Positions 36,273 through 46,383 of a DNA stretch of 64,000 nucleotides are shown piece after piece. The notes beneath the pieces were generated by a model. That model was not told where the DNA came from and searched no databases. It saw only the letters and a list, made by a program, of their open reading frames with translations. The stretch's first letter is position 1. Each line of letters begins with the position of its first letter. The stretch comes from Vermamoeba vermiformis (Eukaryota; Tubulinea; Echinamoebida), in NCBI GenBank assembly GCA_045837725.1, contig JBEWZL010000030.1, forward strand, positions 186,001 through 250,000. Direction: 5' to 3'. Made by a program: the position numbers and the translations under genes.

Positions 36273-36557
36273 TATAATAATAATAATCATTGAATATTGT
36301 TCAGTAATGTGATATATAAATTAATTTGGTATTAGTGCATGTATTTTGAAGGTGACGTCCAATGATTTTGTTATTATTTTTGCTCAGTGTATTTTGCTAG
36401 AGGTATTAATAGGCAGCCTAATGGTGTACACATATTCATTTTGTAATTTACACAATGAGCGGATCCACTGACCTAGATCCGCGACCTTTATCTACAATTC
36501 TTGCCAGTACAATCCTTGCTGTGACACTAGTATTGTTATATACAATGAATACAGTGT

Positions 36558-37056
36558 TCATTTGTCGTGCTTGGAGCCTCCCAGACAATTCGGGGTGTCG
36601 TGTATCTGCTGCGCGTTGTACTTGGATGTGGGCAGTGTGGTGATGGACAGTGCGTGCAGTCCTTGCTGCAGTTCAGTCTTGAGTGTAGCATTGACGAGCT
36701 GGTGTTGTTGCAGCAGTGACTTGCCTTCAAACTTGTCTGACACGATCAGGACCTGTTACGCGCCATAATTAATAGGGGCAATATTAATACAGCAATATTG
36801 CATTAAATATGGTGGCAATAAATCGATAATTAATCGGTGACAATAATAACACGAGATCGGTTACCTTGAAGTGAGTCTCAGAGCCCTTAGGTACGCTGTG
36901 CTTGTAGCTTTCATTCACGAGTTCATAATGTACTGGCTGCAGATCGGATTCGAGTCGTGTGCGAATACGCTGTTCCATGCTCGAAGCGTGGGTAGTGCGC
37001 TGTGTGGAGTAGTGACGGGTCTTAGTGAGTGTCGCGGTGATAATACGACGGAACAT
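36558..37056 (-). CDS. BOLA1: Mitochondrial BolA-like protein (BOLA1 type)
   Basis: Exons 36865-37056 and 36558-36752 (112-bp intron) encode 128 residues. The first about 25 residues are a basic presequence ending near RHYSTQ. The BolA fold follows: MEQRIRTRLESDLQPVHYELVNES, then KHSVPKGSETHFKVVLIVSDKFEGKSLLQQHQLVN and LHALSITTLPTSKYN. The invariant His of SETHFKV is present, and the C-terminal PNCLGGSK matches the PPCLGGNK end of BOLA1 rather than BOLA2 or BOLA3. BOLA1 pairs with monothiol glutaredoxin 5 to deliver Fe-S clusters to late targets such as lipoate synthase. Its promoter region is shared with the acylphosphatase gene (86 bp between start codons). Confidence 0.93.
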
Positions 37057-37142
37057 ATAGCGCTATAGAGATATACAGTGCACTGGTGGTGTTCACTGCT
37101 ATTTGAATTAAATACTGCACGATACGAACACAGATCTGCATC

Positions 37143-37721
37143 ATGAGCCTGCGCTATTTCACCGCTGTGGGCAAAGTGCAACAAGTCATGTTCAGACAGG
37201 TACTTATTAATGCAGTAATGTCAAGTCGTATGAAATAGGCCTAGACAATCAAATTTGAAAATATTTCAAAAATAATGCCTAAAATCAATGCAATATTCAT
37301 CGGCACTACTAACATGCTCGTCATCATAGACACTGATTCGAGCGGCACAAAAGAGAGGTAAGTCCCTCGCATAGTACACTACTGCGTACTGACAGCTCTC
37401 TGATGCAGCACTGCGCGCGGGGGCATCGAACGACAAGCAAGACAAAGAGCTGGTACACTTCACCATGAGCGGTGAGCAGAGCAAGATTGACGAGATTATT
37501 GCATTCATGAAGAGCGGCAAGGAATTGAATTCGTGGGGGGCAAAGGTGCGTGTGCTACACGTCACAGCAATGCATTTCCTTATTTGGCAATACTAACTTG
37601 TTACAATCAGGCCCGCGATGTGCAGGAACACACGACAGGCAAGGCAATAGAAGCCCACAAAGTGACGACGGAGAATGTGGATCAGTTCAACTGGTCCAAA
37701 GACGTCACCTTCTATATTTAG
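37143..37721 (+). CDS. Acylphosphatase-like protein
   Basis: Exons 37143-37199, 37330-37357, 37409-37545 and 37611-37721 give 110 residues, close to the usual 90-100. The phosphate loop GKVQQVMFRQ corresponds to GxVQGVxFR with its catalytic Arg. The catalytic Asn is probably that of RAGASNDKQDKE. HFTMSGEQSKIDEIIAFMKSG fits the strand-helix that follows in the acylphosphatase fold. The loop has QV where most members have GV. Acylphosphatases hydrolyse carboxyl-phosphate bonds such as 1,3-bisphosphoglycerate. Exon 2 is only 28 bp and rests on frame and family agreement (TLIRAAQKR). The C-terminal 35 residues (VQEHTTGKAIEAHK...FNWSKDVTFYI) extend past the classical domain. Confidence 0.8.
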
Positions 37722-37899
37722 TTAGCTATCTAGATTTAACGTTTCCTATAGTGTACATATATATGAGGACATGTGAAATACAGAGGTTTAATATTAAACT
37801 AATAAATAATACAAGAGACAGCCAATCGCGTGGTGTCTATTCTAAGAACAAAGAGCTTAGAGGACCATGTAAGGTATCTTCTAATAGGCATCAAGGGTG

Positions 37900-40144
37900 C
37901 TAGAACATTGGTGGCATGCCGCCACGCATACCAGCACCACCGCCACCCTTGGGTTGCGTGAGGTTGGGTCCTGATCGGTCATTGGTCTGTGCTTTCTTCA
38001 ATCCTCCCTTCTTAAAGCTATCGAGAATATTAGTACATTGATCGACATAATTGTCATTAAGCCAATTCCATACTTGTGAATGGAACTGAGCAGTGCATTG
38101 CGCTCTCCACCTCCACTGTGGTGATCATCGTCGTCATCGTCTTTGGCCTTGGACTTCTTTGATGAAGACGAGACTGGTGGTGGAGGAGGAGGTCCTGGGG
38201 CCTGCATACCATGTGTCTGTCAGCATCTGTCGTGTCACGTGTCAATTTGAACGTACCTTGGGCGCGGGAGGAGGAGGTGGCGGTGCACCACCGGCGCTCT
38301 TCGGGATGGAAGGCGGGGTCGGAGGACCACCAGCAGCCTTCGGAGGCATGGAGGGCACGCGATTCATCGGGGGCGGAGGTGGTGTGTTCATCGGTGGGGG
38401 CGGGGCTGCTTTGACGTTTGGTGGGGGTGGCGCGTACTTTGGAGGACTCGGACTCATCTGCTGACTCGCGCGGGGAGTGACCTTCGGGGCATTGAATGTC
38501 GGGGGCGGGGGATTGTTCATCGGTGGTGGGGGTGCCATTTTTTTCACGGGCGGAGGTGGCGGCATGGAGTTCGGGGGCATGGACTCGCGCGGGGTGCGGG
38601 GAGAGAATGAAGGTGGGCCTGAGGGGGGACCAGTCTTCTTGACGGGGGGTGGAGGAGGGGAGCTCATGGGTGGTGGGGGAGGCATGTTCATCGGTGGGGG
38701 TGGGACATCGTCAGGGGCCTCGTAGTAGTCAGTGCTCGCGTAGTCGTTGGAGTGGCCGTTCGAATAGTCGCCGCTGTCGTAGGACGAGCTGGGCTGTTCG
38801 TAGGCATCGTATGAACCACCGCTGCCTGGGGGTGGGGGCGGCAGATCAGAGGGCGGGGCGAATTCATTGACACCGCCGCGCTGCATCATCTGAATGCGCT
38901 GATCGGTCGTGTTGGCGAGCTGCACTGAAGCACTCTCAGCTGTGGTGAGCTGCATCAGACCTCCTTGCGTGGTGAACTTCTTCAGCAGCTCGTCGGGCAA
39001 CACTTCAGCCGTGGCAACAGTAGCATTCCACTGTGGCAGCAGAGTGTCGTAGGTGCTGATCGTGTGCGCGAGATCGAGTTCCGCTTGACTCACTTTGCAG
39101 CAGTGACTCAACAGCTCGCAGAATCGTTTGCGCTCCAACAAGAAGACGCGCTTCAAACTGTCGCTCTTCCAGTTGTCGAGCTCGGTGATTTTGTTCTTGA
39201 ACTGCGACATGACCTGCAAATAATTACCTTATTTAGTAATGCGACGCACAACAGCAAAGACTGCACGTACAGTCATCAAGTCGTCGTTGTTGCCCTTCTT
39301 GCCAACTTTCTTCGTCTGTGCCTCAATCTTCTTGAGCTGCGAGCCAATGTTCTCGCTGTTCTTGACGAATTCTTTCTCGAAATTGGCCACGGACTGCTGA
39401 TCTGGCGCCAAACTGTTTTGGATCGGCGTGACCAGCTCAATTTCAATGCAATTCGACTGTAATGACCATTAATATCGCTATCATGACTGCACACCGCGCT
39501 ATATATCACGTACAATAGCCTCTAGCTTTTGATCAATCGCTGCTTGCACGCCACTCAAGCGTGTAATGTTCTCGCCCACATCTCCTTTGTGCAGCGCGCC
39601 AATGGTGTTCAACTGTTCAGTAACTTGCTTGCCTATAGCAGTCACCGCTGTATAATATCATTAGCACGTAGTAATCTCTGTAGTGTTGTTATTGGAGCAG
39701 ATCTGCAGTTGTGATTTTATTTGTCGAAATATCAAAAGATTTGACATTAGGCTAAACGATTTACCTACATTTATCGATAAATAAATATTGAAATTTAACA
39801 ATTGAATTTATAAATTCCTAATAATAACGCCCCAGCGTGTAGTCTTGTCTCGAGATCCAGAAAGCGAAGAAAAGATTTACCTAAGAGTGCTTGACTATAT
39901 TTGTGATATAACTTCGCAAAGTCATCCCAAGGCTTCTTAGCGAGTTTGAGTTTCTGAGAATGAACGGTTAATAATTATTTATTTATCCTTGATCTAAATT
40001 TCGTTTATTAAAATTAAGTTACGAAAAGATTTTATTGAAGTTAAAGACCGTTTTGTACTAATATGAGCCCTATTGTACCTGAGCGACACTGAGAATCAGT
40101 TTACTCTTCTCGTCTTTCTTCAGATCGAGCTCAGGTAACGACAT
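37900..40144 (-). CDS. I-BAR domain protein with proline-rich region and WH2 motif
   Basis: Seven exons (40079-40144, 39881-39953, 39514-39647, 39271-39456, 38257-39213, 38074-38201, 37900-38017) encode 553 residues. Residues 1-240 form an IMD/I-BAR helical domain: KPWDDFAKLYHKYSQALLAVTAIGKQ, then RVFLLERKRFCELLSHCCKV, which matches the ERRRFCFLVEKQC helix of IRSp53, and LLPQWN. The middle is a long proline-rich tract with repeated PPPPPM/V blocks (genomic 38257-38850), a likely profilin or SH3 ligand. A WH2 motif is split by the last intron (RNALLSSIHNFKKGGLKKAQ). This is the domain set of MIM/IRSp53-like and Dictyostelium IBARa proteins, which curve membranes into protrusions or vacuole tubules and bind actin. 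Confidence 0.9.
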
Positions 40145-40372
40145 TCGTTATTGAATACAGAGCAGTATCTTCTACTTGTTTGCGGTGATAAATAAATATA
40201 TAAGCAATGCTATAAATAAATAGAAAAGTGCCAGTAATGAATAACAGTCGAGTTCTGGTGCTCCGATCTCGTGCTGGTGTTCGAAATGGAATTGACAGCG
40301 CAGCACTGACATTAAGAGCACTCACACGACGAGGTGAACCACACTATACGATCAATAAGGTTAAATAACACT

Positions 40373-42358
40373 ATGGAAGACAAGATTAGCAAGCTGGCGA
40401 GTGCGATCGAAGAGCTCAAGCAGTGGAAAGAAACAGATTTCAGTTTGAGTCCTGCAGCCAAGCAAGATGAGCTTAAGAATAGGACAGTGCCTATTAATGC
40501 CGAACTAGATCAGTTATTGCAGCTAGGTAAGTCTTTGTGAACTCGATCCCGCCCAAATAATTTTAAATTTAATTAGCTTAATTCAAATTAATTCAAATAC
40601 TCTGCGCATAAGTACGCTACTATTTGATATGTCCCTTATAATGCTATTCAATGGTCTCACTGCCACTCAGAGCTGAACACAGCCACGCGAGCCACAGTGC
40701 TGCAACACAAAGGTAACTGACCAGTCACGTGCTGTCTGACTGTAATTACACTGCAATTGTTTGCTCACTCATTGCAGGGGTGCTGCTCTCGTTCACTGAA
40801 TTCAAGGCCGCGGAGAATTGTTTGACCAAAGCAGTACGTCATGAGTTCCTTATTTGGACACGTACTCACTTCATTTGCAGATCAAGCTCGAGCCACGTGC
40901 CTGGCATGGATGGTTGGCCCTGGGCGAAGTGTTCTGGTCGACACGTGACTTTGACAGCGCGAAGAACTGTTTCGATCACGTGCGTGTCAAAAGTGTCATT
41001 CGGTGACCGCGACTGACTTGCCTAATTAGGTCATTGAACACCGCGCAGAGGTGCCAGTGCCACTTGTCGTTCGTGCCCTGCGACAGCTGTCAATGGTGCT
41101 GCGACAGCTCGGTGACACGGGTGAGTATGCAGTCGATTACCATATTAGGCAAGTCAGCTGACAGCAATTACCTGCAGAGACAGTGCGACGCAAGAATGCG
41201 ACTGAAGCAGTGACACGTGCCAATGAAGCGGTGGCACTCGATGTGCGCGATGGAACCTCGTGGTGTAAGTGACGGAGAGCAGTGTTTGACACGTGTCACC
41301 AGAGCTGTCAACTGATGACTGCGACAGATGTGCTCGGCAATGCGCACTTGACACACTTCTTCACGCACACTGGACTGCGCGCCAACACCACTGAACTGCG
41401 TCGAGCCCTCGCTGCGTACCAACAAGCGGTGAGTACTGTGCACTCGAGGGGGGGGACAGTGGCATTATTGGCAGTGTGGCACTACTCGACAGTGTGGCCT
41501 CGCCCTAGTGTCGTCCATGCCACTCTGCAGTGCAAGATTCAGTTTGACACGTGTCATTCGAGTACTAACGCAGTCATTAGGAAGCACGTGTCCAGGGTGA
41601 GACTAAAATCGATCTGTTGTACAACCGCGCAGAGGTGTGTCACGTGCTTTGTGTATCTCGTGCGAGAGATTAACTGATTGCTAAATTAGGTACATCGTTA
41701 TTTGAGCGAGTACGGCAAGGCAGTGGAGGGTTACACACAAGTCAAGGCACTCGATCCTTATTGGGACATGCCCAAATTGAGAATTCAGTCCGTGCTTGAC
41801 ACGTGTCACAAGATTCAGAGCTTTATTGCCCAAAAAGGAAATTTCAAGCCGAAGCGACTGAAAGAATTGAGCGCCAAACTGAGCGAGGGCAATTGTGCGC
41901 TGAAAGATTTGCAGTCTGGAGACAATCCCAGTACGTACTTGCCTTATATGGTCACACTTGCCTAATTTAGTCCGCAGACCGAGTGCTGCAAGTCGTGGTG
42001 CTGGGCTTTGTGCCGAGTGAGACCAACATCCCCTAGTAAGTACCTGCACCTCGCTGCACCCTGACTCACCCTTGCCAGTCACGTGCTCGTACTGGATCCA
42101 GACAGCGAACTCACTGCACTCGCGCTGTACAATGTCGATCCACTCGCCATCAAGTTTGAGGACGTGTTGCTGCTCACTGCGCCGCATCTGTCTACGATAC
42201 AAGTGCCTAACATCGACACTACAGCATCTCCTATTCAGTCCTCGTCGCTCTTGTTGCAATCACCGCTCGATCTGACGATCAACGGGCGACACATCTCAGC
42301 GCGCGAGTTCAGCGCCGCAGAAGTGGTGGTCAATGCTGTACATAGTGCTAAGAAGTAA
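40373..42358 (+). CDS. TTC5: TTC5/Strap, TPR protein with C-terminal OB fold
   Basis: Eleven short exons (40373-40526, 40671-40712, 40778-40833, 40881-40979, 41030-41120, 41178-41264, 41328-41428, 41581-41634, 41690-41930, 41978-42035, 42079-42358) give 420 residues, the animal length being about 440. TPR units appear as LTKAIKLEPRAWHGWLALGEVFW, ALDVRDGTSWYVLGNAHLTHFF and YLSEYGKAVEGYTQVKALDP. The C-terminal OB domain has RVLQVVVLGFVPSE, HVLVLDPDSELTALALYNV and SPLDLTINGRHISA, parallel to the human FLVVDPTG...LTVYNV...PLLLVVNG strands. In animals TTC5 cofactors p300/JMY and mediates tubulin autoregulation. Introns 6 and 7 and exon 9 each carry TGACACGTGTCA (41287, 41545, 41797). Confidence 0.92.
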
Positions 42359-45269
42359 ATATAATGTAGCTGATCGAGCTATTAGCCTTAAATAGCCATT
42401 AGCGCCTTAATTTTATTCGTTTTGTCTGCCACATTTGGTGGACCACAGATCTGGTCCAATTATTTACATATATGCATTATTGGTGGCATACATAATATAC
42501 AACAAGATAATCATTGCTTACAACGAATAAAAATGGACGAAAACACACGGTAAAATGAGATCAGATCAACCGCCGCACCATTAACGCTTACTGACTGCAG
42601 TATATTTATTAAGACTCATTAATTCAACGCACCACCGCTCCTTAAAAGACTACAGCACGCTCGCTGACGATGTGCCCCCACATCCCGGCTGCTACATACC
42701 GCGGCGCTACGTGGTGGTGGTGCTGTGCTTTCTGTGCCTATTCATCTGCTACGTACTGCGCACGTCCCTCAGCACGGCGATACTCTACATTCGACAGGAG
42801 CACGTGACGTACAAGGACGAGCAGTTGACGGCAGTGGTGCTGTCCTCCTTCTACTGGGGCTACATCCTCTCGCAGATACCTGGCTCTGTCCTCGCGCAGC
42901 GGTACGGCGGCAAGGTACGTTCAGTGAACTGGGAATGGTGCGGCACAGTGTTTGACGCGTGTCACAGGTGGTGCTGGGCTGGGGCACCTTCTTAGCCTCG
43001 CTGTTCTCGGTGGTGACTCCGTTCTGCATCGATCACGTGCCACTCTTGCTGGCCTGTCGGTTCATCACTGGCAAGTGGCACCTGTCACTCAAACACCTGC
43101 AATTAACCATATATAGGTCTGTCTGAAGGTGTCGTGTTCCCAGTGGTGCATCAGCTGCTGTCACAGTGGCTGCCCAAGTCAGAGCGCGGACTGTAAGTGC
43201 ACCCTTTGACACGTGTCATTCACTGACCTCCACAGCGTGACATTCACGTGGGCAGGCGGCAATGTAGGCACGGTGATCACGATGCTCGCGTCGCCGTACA
43301 TCATGCAGCACTGGCACTGGCCCAGTCTGTTCTACATCTCTGGCGGTCTTGGCCTAATTTGGTCATCGGCCTGGCTCGTGCTGATCGATCGAGACCCAGT
43401 CACACAGCTCAGAAGGTACGCACTGTCACGTGCTTGCAGCGCTAATTATAGTCCCTCAGAACGTGTTGTCTGCCACTCTCCGTTCATGAACTGAATGTCA
43501 TTCAGCAACACGCGCCACTAGCCACTCAACGGCCTGTCACTCCATGGCGCGCAATTCTCAGCAGTGCCACTGTCTACTCACTCTTGTTCGCACACTTTGC
43601 CAGTACGTAGTGGCACGGTCTATTGTCCGCACCTAACACGTTGTTCAGTGAATTGGGGCTTTTACATCCTGCTCAACTATTTGCCGATTTACTTCACCGA
43701 CAAGATTGGTAGGTTGATTGCCAAATTAAGTAATTTCACTGATCACGTGCAAAGGCTTCAAGCCCGAAGGTCTCGTGTTCTTTTTGCCATTTTTAGCGCA
43801 AGCTGTCACCACGCTGTTCTCTGGCCGCATTGCAGATCGCGTGATCAGTGCGGGACTGCTGTCAGTCGTCAACACTCGGCGCGTGTTTCAAACGCTCGGC
43901 ACTGGCACCTCGGCCCTCGTGCTCTTGTTGTTGGTGTTCACTGAAGTCAGCAAAACGACTGCAATGATTTACATGGTGAGTCCATTCACTGAACGAACGG
44001 CTTTTGACACGTGACAGGTGGTGGCACTCGGATTTTTGGGCTTTGCACCTTCAGGGTACGCGATGAGTCACTTTGACATCACCCCGAAATTTGCAGGCGT
44101 GACATTTGGGTATGTGAATGATCTATATTTAGCAGCACGGTGGCACTAATCACCGCACAGTCTCTCGAACACCGTGGCGACTATTCCAGGCATTGCGGGT
44201 GTGTTGATTGTCGGTCAAATTCTCGCGCACGTGGCCACTGCCTACGCGTGGAATCTCATCTTCTTGCTGACGGCAGGCATTGACATAGTGTTCACCGTGT
44301 TCTATGTGTGCTGCGTCAAGGGCACGGTGTTGTTCGAGTAAATATAAATAGCCGTCCCATGTAATAGTTGCAACACTTTATTGGACAGTAACACAGCTGT
44401 TAATAGACCGAGGACTCAGCACCTGCGTTGTGTCGACACCACACGATGAGATTGGCTGCCATAATAATTAATATATATGTTGAGTCCGTGCGCTACATTA
44501 TGTATCTTACCTCTGAAGCCACTCGTGAGAGGTCGAGTGCCGTGACGATGACTGCCCAAGTGGATGACTGCACGACCGAGCGCTGGCTGCCATTCACCTG
44601 TCACTCGTTAGCGGACAACACTTTGACACGTGTCAATCATTGACTCACCTGTGGGCTCTTCGAAATAGACTGACGCGCCCTCAAATGTGCGGCCCAGACA
44701 GACATTGAGTGTGACGTCACTGAGGTCTTGGTGCACTGTAACAAGAGCGTTATATTCACCGACACTAGTCATCACATTCACTATGACCACGCACCATCGA
44801 GCTTGACGTCTTTGCCGAGCTCATATTCGACCATGAAGGCGTGGTGTTGATTCAACTGACTGCCCTGCACTTCTGGGAATAGAGCAGCCGCGAGTGGTCT
44901 GATGTATCGGATCATTAAGAGGTGCATCATGTCTCTGAAGGCCTCAGACATGTGATCAAAGATCAGACCGTAGTTGTTCATTGAATTCGGTCGTTGAATG
45001 GGTCCTCCACTCTGCTTGTAGTGATCTGTTTCGACTAACAACTCCCTACATATAATTAACATCACTCCTCTAGCGTACGTTGGCTGGCCAGTGACTTACT
45101 GACAGAATTGAGGCGTGAACAAGACGAATTCAAACACACCAGGGCAGATCTCTTTCATCAACTTGCGCAACTCATCAGCACTGTTCGAGTGCAGGGCCCT
45201 GATGAACTGTGCATCAAAATGTTCCTATTTAATCATCTGTTAGTGCAGTTCGACCAGTGACACGTGTCA
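41287..45269. repeat. Cluster of the 12-bp palindrome TGACACGTGTCA
   Basis: Perfect copies begin at 41287, 41545, 41797, 43207, 44624 and 45258, with one-base variants at 42953 (TGACGCGTGTCA) and 44005 (TGACACGTGACA). All but 41797 lie in introns of TTC5, the SLC17-type gene or the ankyrin/2OG gene. Other perfect copies in the window are at 4314, 11016, 11332 and 33925. The core CACGTG is an E-box/G-box. Confidence 0.9.
42533..44341 (+). CDS. SLC17-like major facilitator anion transporter
   Basis: Ten exons (42533-42549, 42614-42914, 42968-43070, 43117-43192, 43236-43415, 43460-43602, 43649-43708, 43755-43975, 44018-44109, 44161-44341) join in frame to 457 residues with about 12 membrane spans. 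Span 1 is RRYVVVVLCFLCLFICYVLR, then SSFYWGYILSQIPGSVLAQRYGGK, the SLC17 motif. Further markers are RFITGLSEGVVFPVVHQLLSQW, VTFTWAGGNVGTVITM, NWGFYILLNYLPIYF and GVTFGLSNTVATIPGIAGVL. SLC17 members move organic anions or phosphate with Na+ or H+ (sialin, VGLUT, NPT). The substrate cannot be told here. Intron 3 (43071-43116) starts with GC instead of GT, in the usual strong context G/GCAAGT. Exon 1 is only 17 bp, so the start is the least certain part. Confidence 0.88.
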
Positions 45270-46242
45270 TACATCGCTGAGTTCGGTCACGTGACGCTGT
45301 TTAGGTTTGTACATGGCACATTGAGTGGGGGCGCGCTGTTTCTTCTTCGCTTTCTCGAGTGCATTGATGCGTTCAGATCTGAGCGCGTGATCGGCCTTCG
45401 TCTTGGCTTGAATAGCCTCCGTGGTCCACTGTGGAGGTCAATAGGCGAACAAGCACACTACTCACACGTACCGGTGTGAATGGCGTGTGGGGCACTAGTC
45501 TCTCGTGCAACAGTTGTGCGGTCGTGTTCTGTTTGTTGAGCAGTGCGAGGGTCAGTGCGTCATTGCCTGCTCAGAGCGGTCAGTCACGGTGTCACGTGTC
45601 ACAGTGCCGCACCATCATTGTCCTGCGCGTCTATCTTCGCTCCTCGTCGCAGCAGCTCTTCCACGACATCATCGTAGCCGCGCTCAGCTGCAAAGTGCAG
45701 TGGAGTTCTGCCCCCCGAGAGGTAGACAGGGATGTGATTGCTGACGTAGTAGACTGCATCTGTGGACTGGCGAGCGGATCAGCACTGGCATTAGTGAGGG
45801 GGTGAGGACTTACTGTCCTATTGATGTCTGCACCATGATCTAACAGCGCTTTAACGCAGTCAATGTAGCCTTCATTCGTGGCAAAATGCAGTGGTGTCAA
45901 ACTGAAGATCCAGCATCAGTACACTACTCTTGTTTAGATAGGACACGTACCCATCGTCATCGGCTATATTAGGGTCTGCCTTATTAATAATCAACGAGAT
46001 TAAATCATCACTGCCATTAAGAGCTGCGATATGAAGTGGAGTGAAGCCTAAATTAATTAAAGAGCATTCAGCACATTATTAAAGCGTAAATATGGAATCA
46101 ACTTATAGATTCTGTTACTGTTACTACCTCGCTCATTTTTTTCATTCAGATCCACGTTATTATTTATGAATGTTTTCACCGCTTCCGCATCATTTCTCAT
46201 TAACGCCTTAAATATATCGTCTGTCGATTGTTGGACTTCCAT
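44400..46242 (-). CDS. Ankyrin-repeat protein with C-terminal 2-oxoglutarate/Fe(II) oxygenase domain
   Basis: Eleven exons (46128-46242, 45951-46047, 45814-45901, 45613-45766, 45472-45566, 45273-45428, 45100-45224, 44795-45045, 44649-44735, 44511-44597, 44400-44455) give 436 residues. The N-half holds four ankyrin repeats, for example GFTPLHIAALNGSDDLISLII, GLTPLHFATNEGYIDCVKALL and RTPLHFAAERGYDDVVEELL. A basic linker follows. The C-half is a prolyl-4-hydroxylase-like oxygenase: HHAFMVEYELG, the iron ligands in VHQDLSDVTLNVCLG (HxD), the strand GASVYFEEP, and the distal His/Arg pair in VIHLGSHRHGTRPLTSGFR, then NLIVWCR. It probably hydroxylates a protein substrate chosen by the ankyrin repeats (inference). 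An 18-residue insert at the start of exon 4 suggests that acceptor needs checking. Confidence 0.85.
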
Positions 46243-46383
46243 TGTAACTACTTCTTAAATAATTACTAGACTCGTGTTGTTCTCTTGTTGCTGAGTAATA
46301 ATTTGCCAGCAAGTATTGACTCGAGTTGGGTGTAAGTATTTACAAATTTTATTTACATTGGTTTGGTTTTGAATGATACAGAT

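Noticed and set aside
36455-36643. Small plus-strand membrane protein starting MSGSTDLDPRPLSTIL
   Set aside because: It overlaps the conserved C-terminal exon of BOLA1 on the other strand and the hydrophobic part is short. It is probably 3'-UTR sequence, though a transcript could change this.
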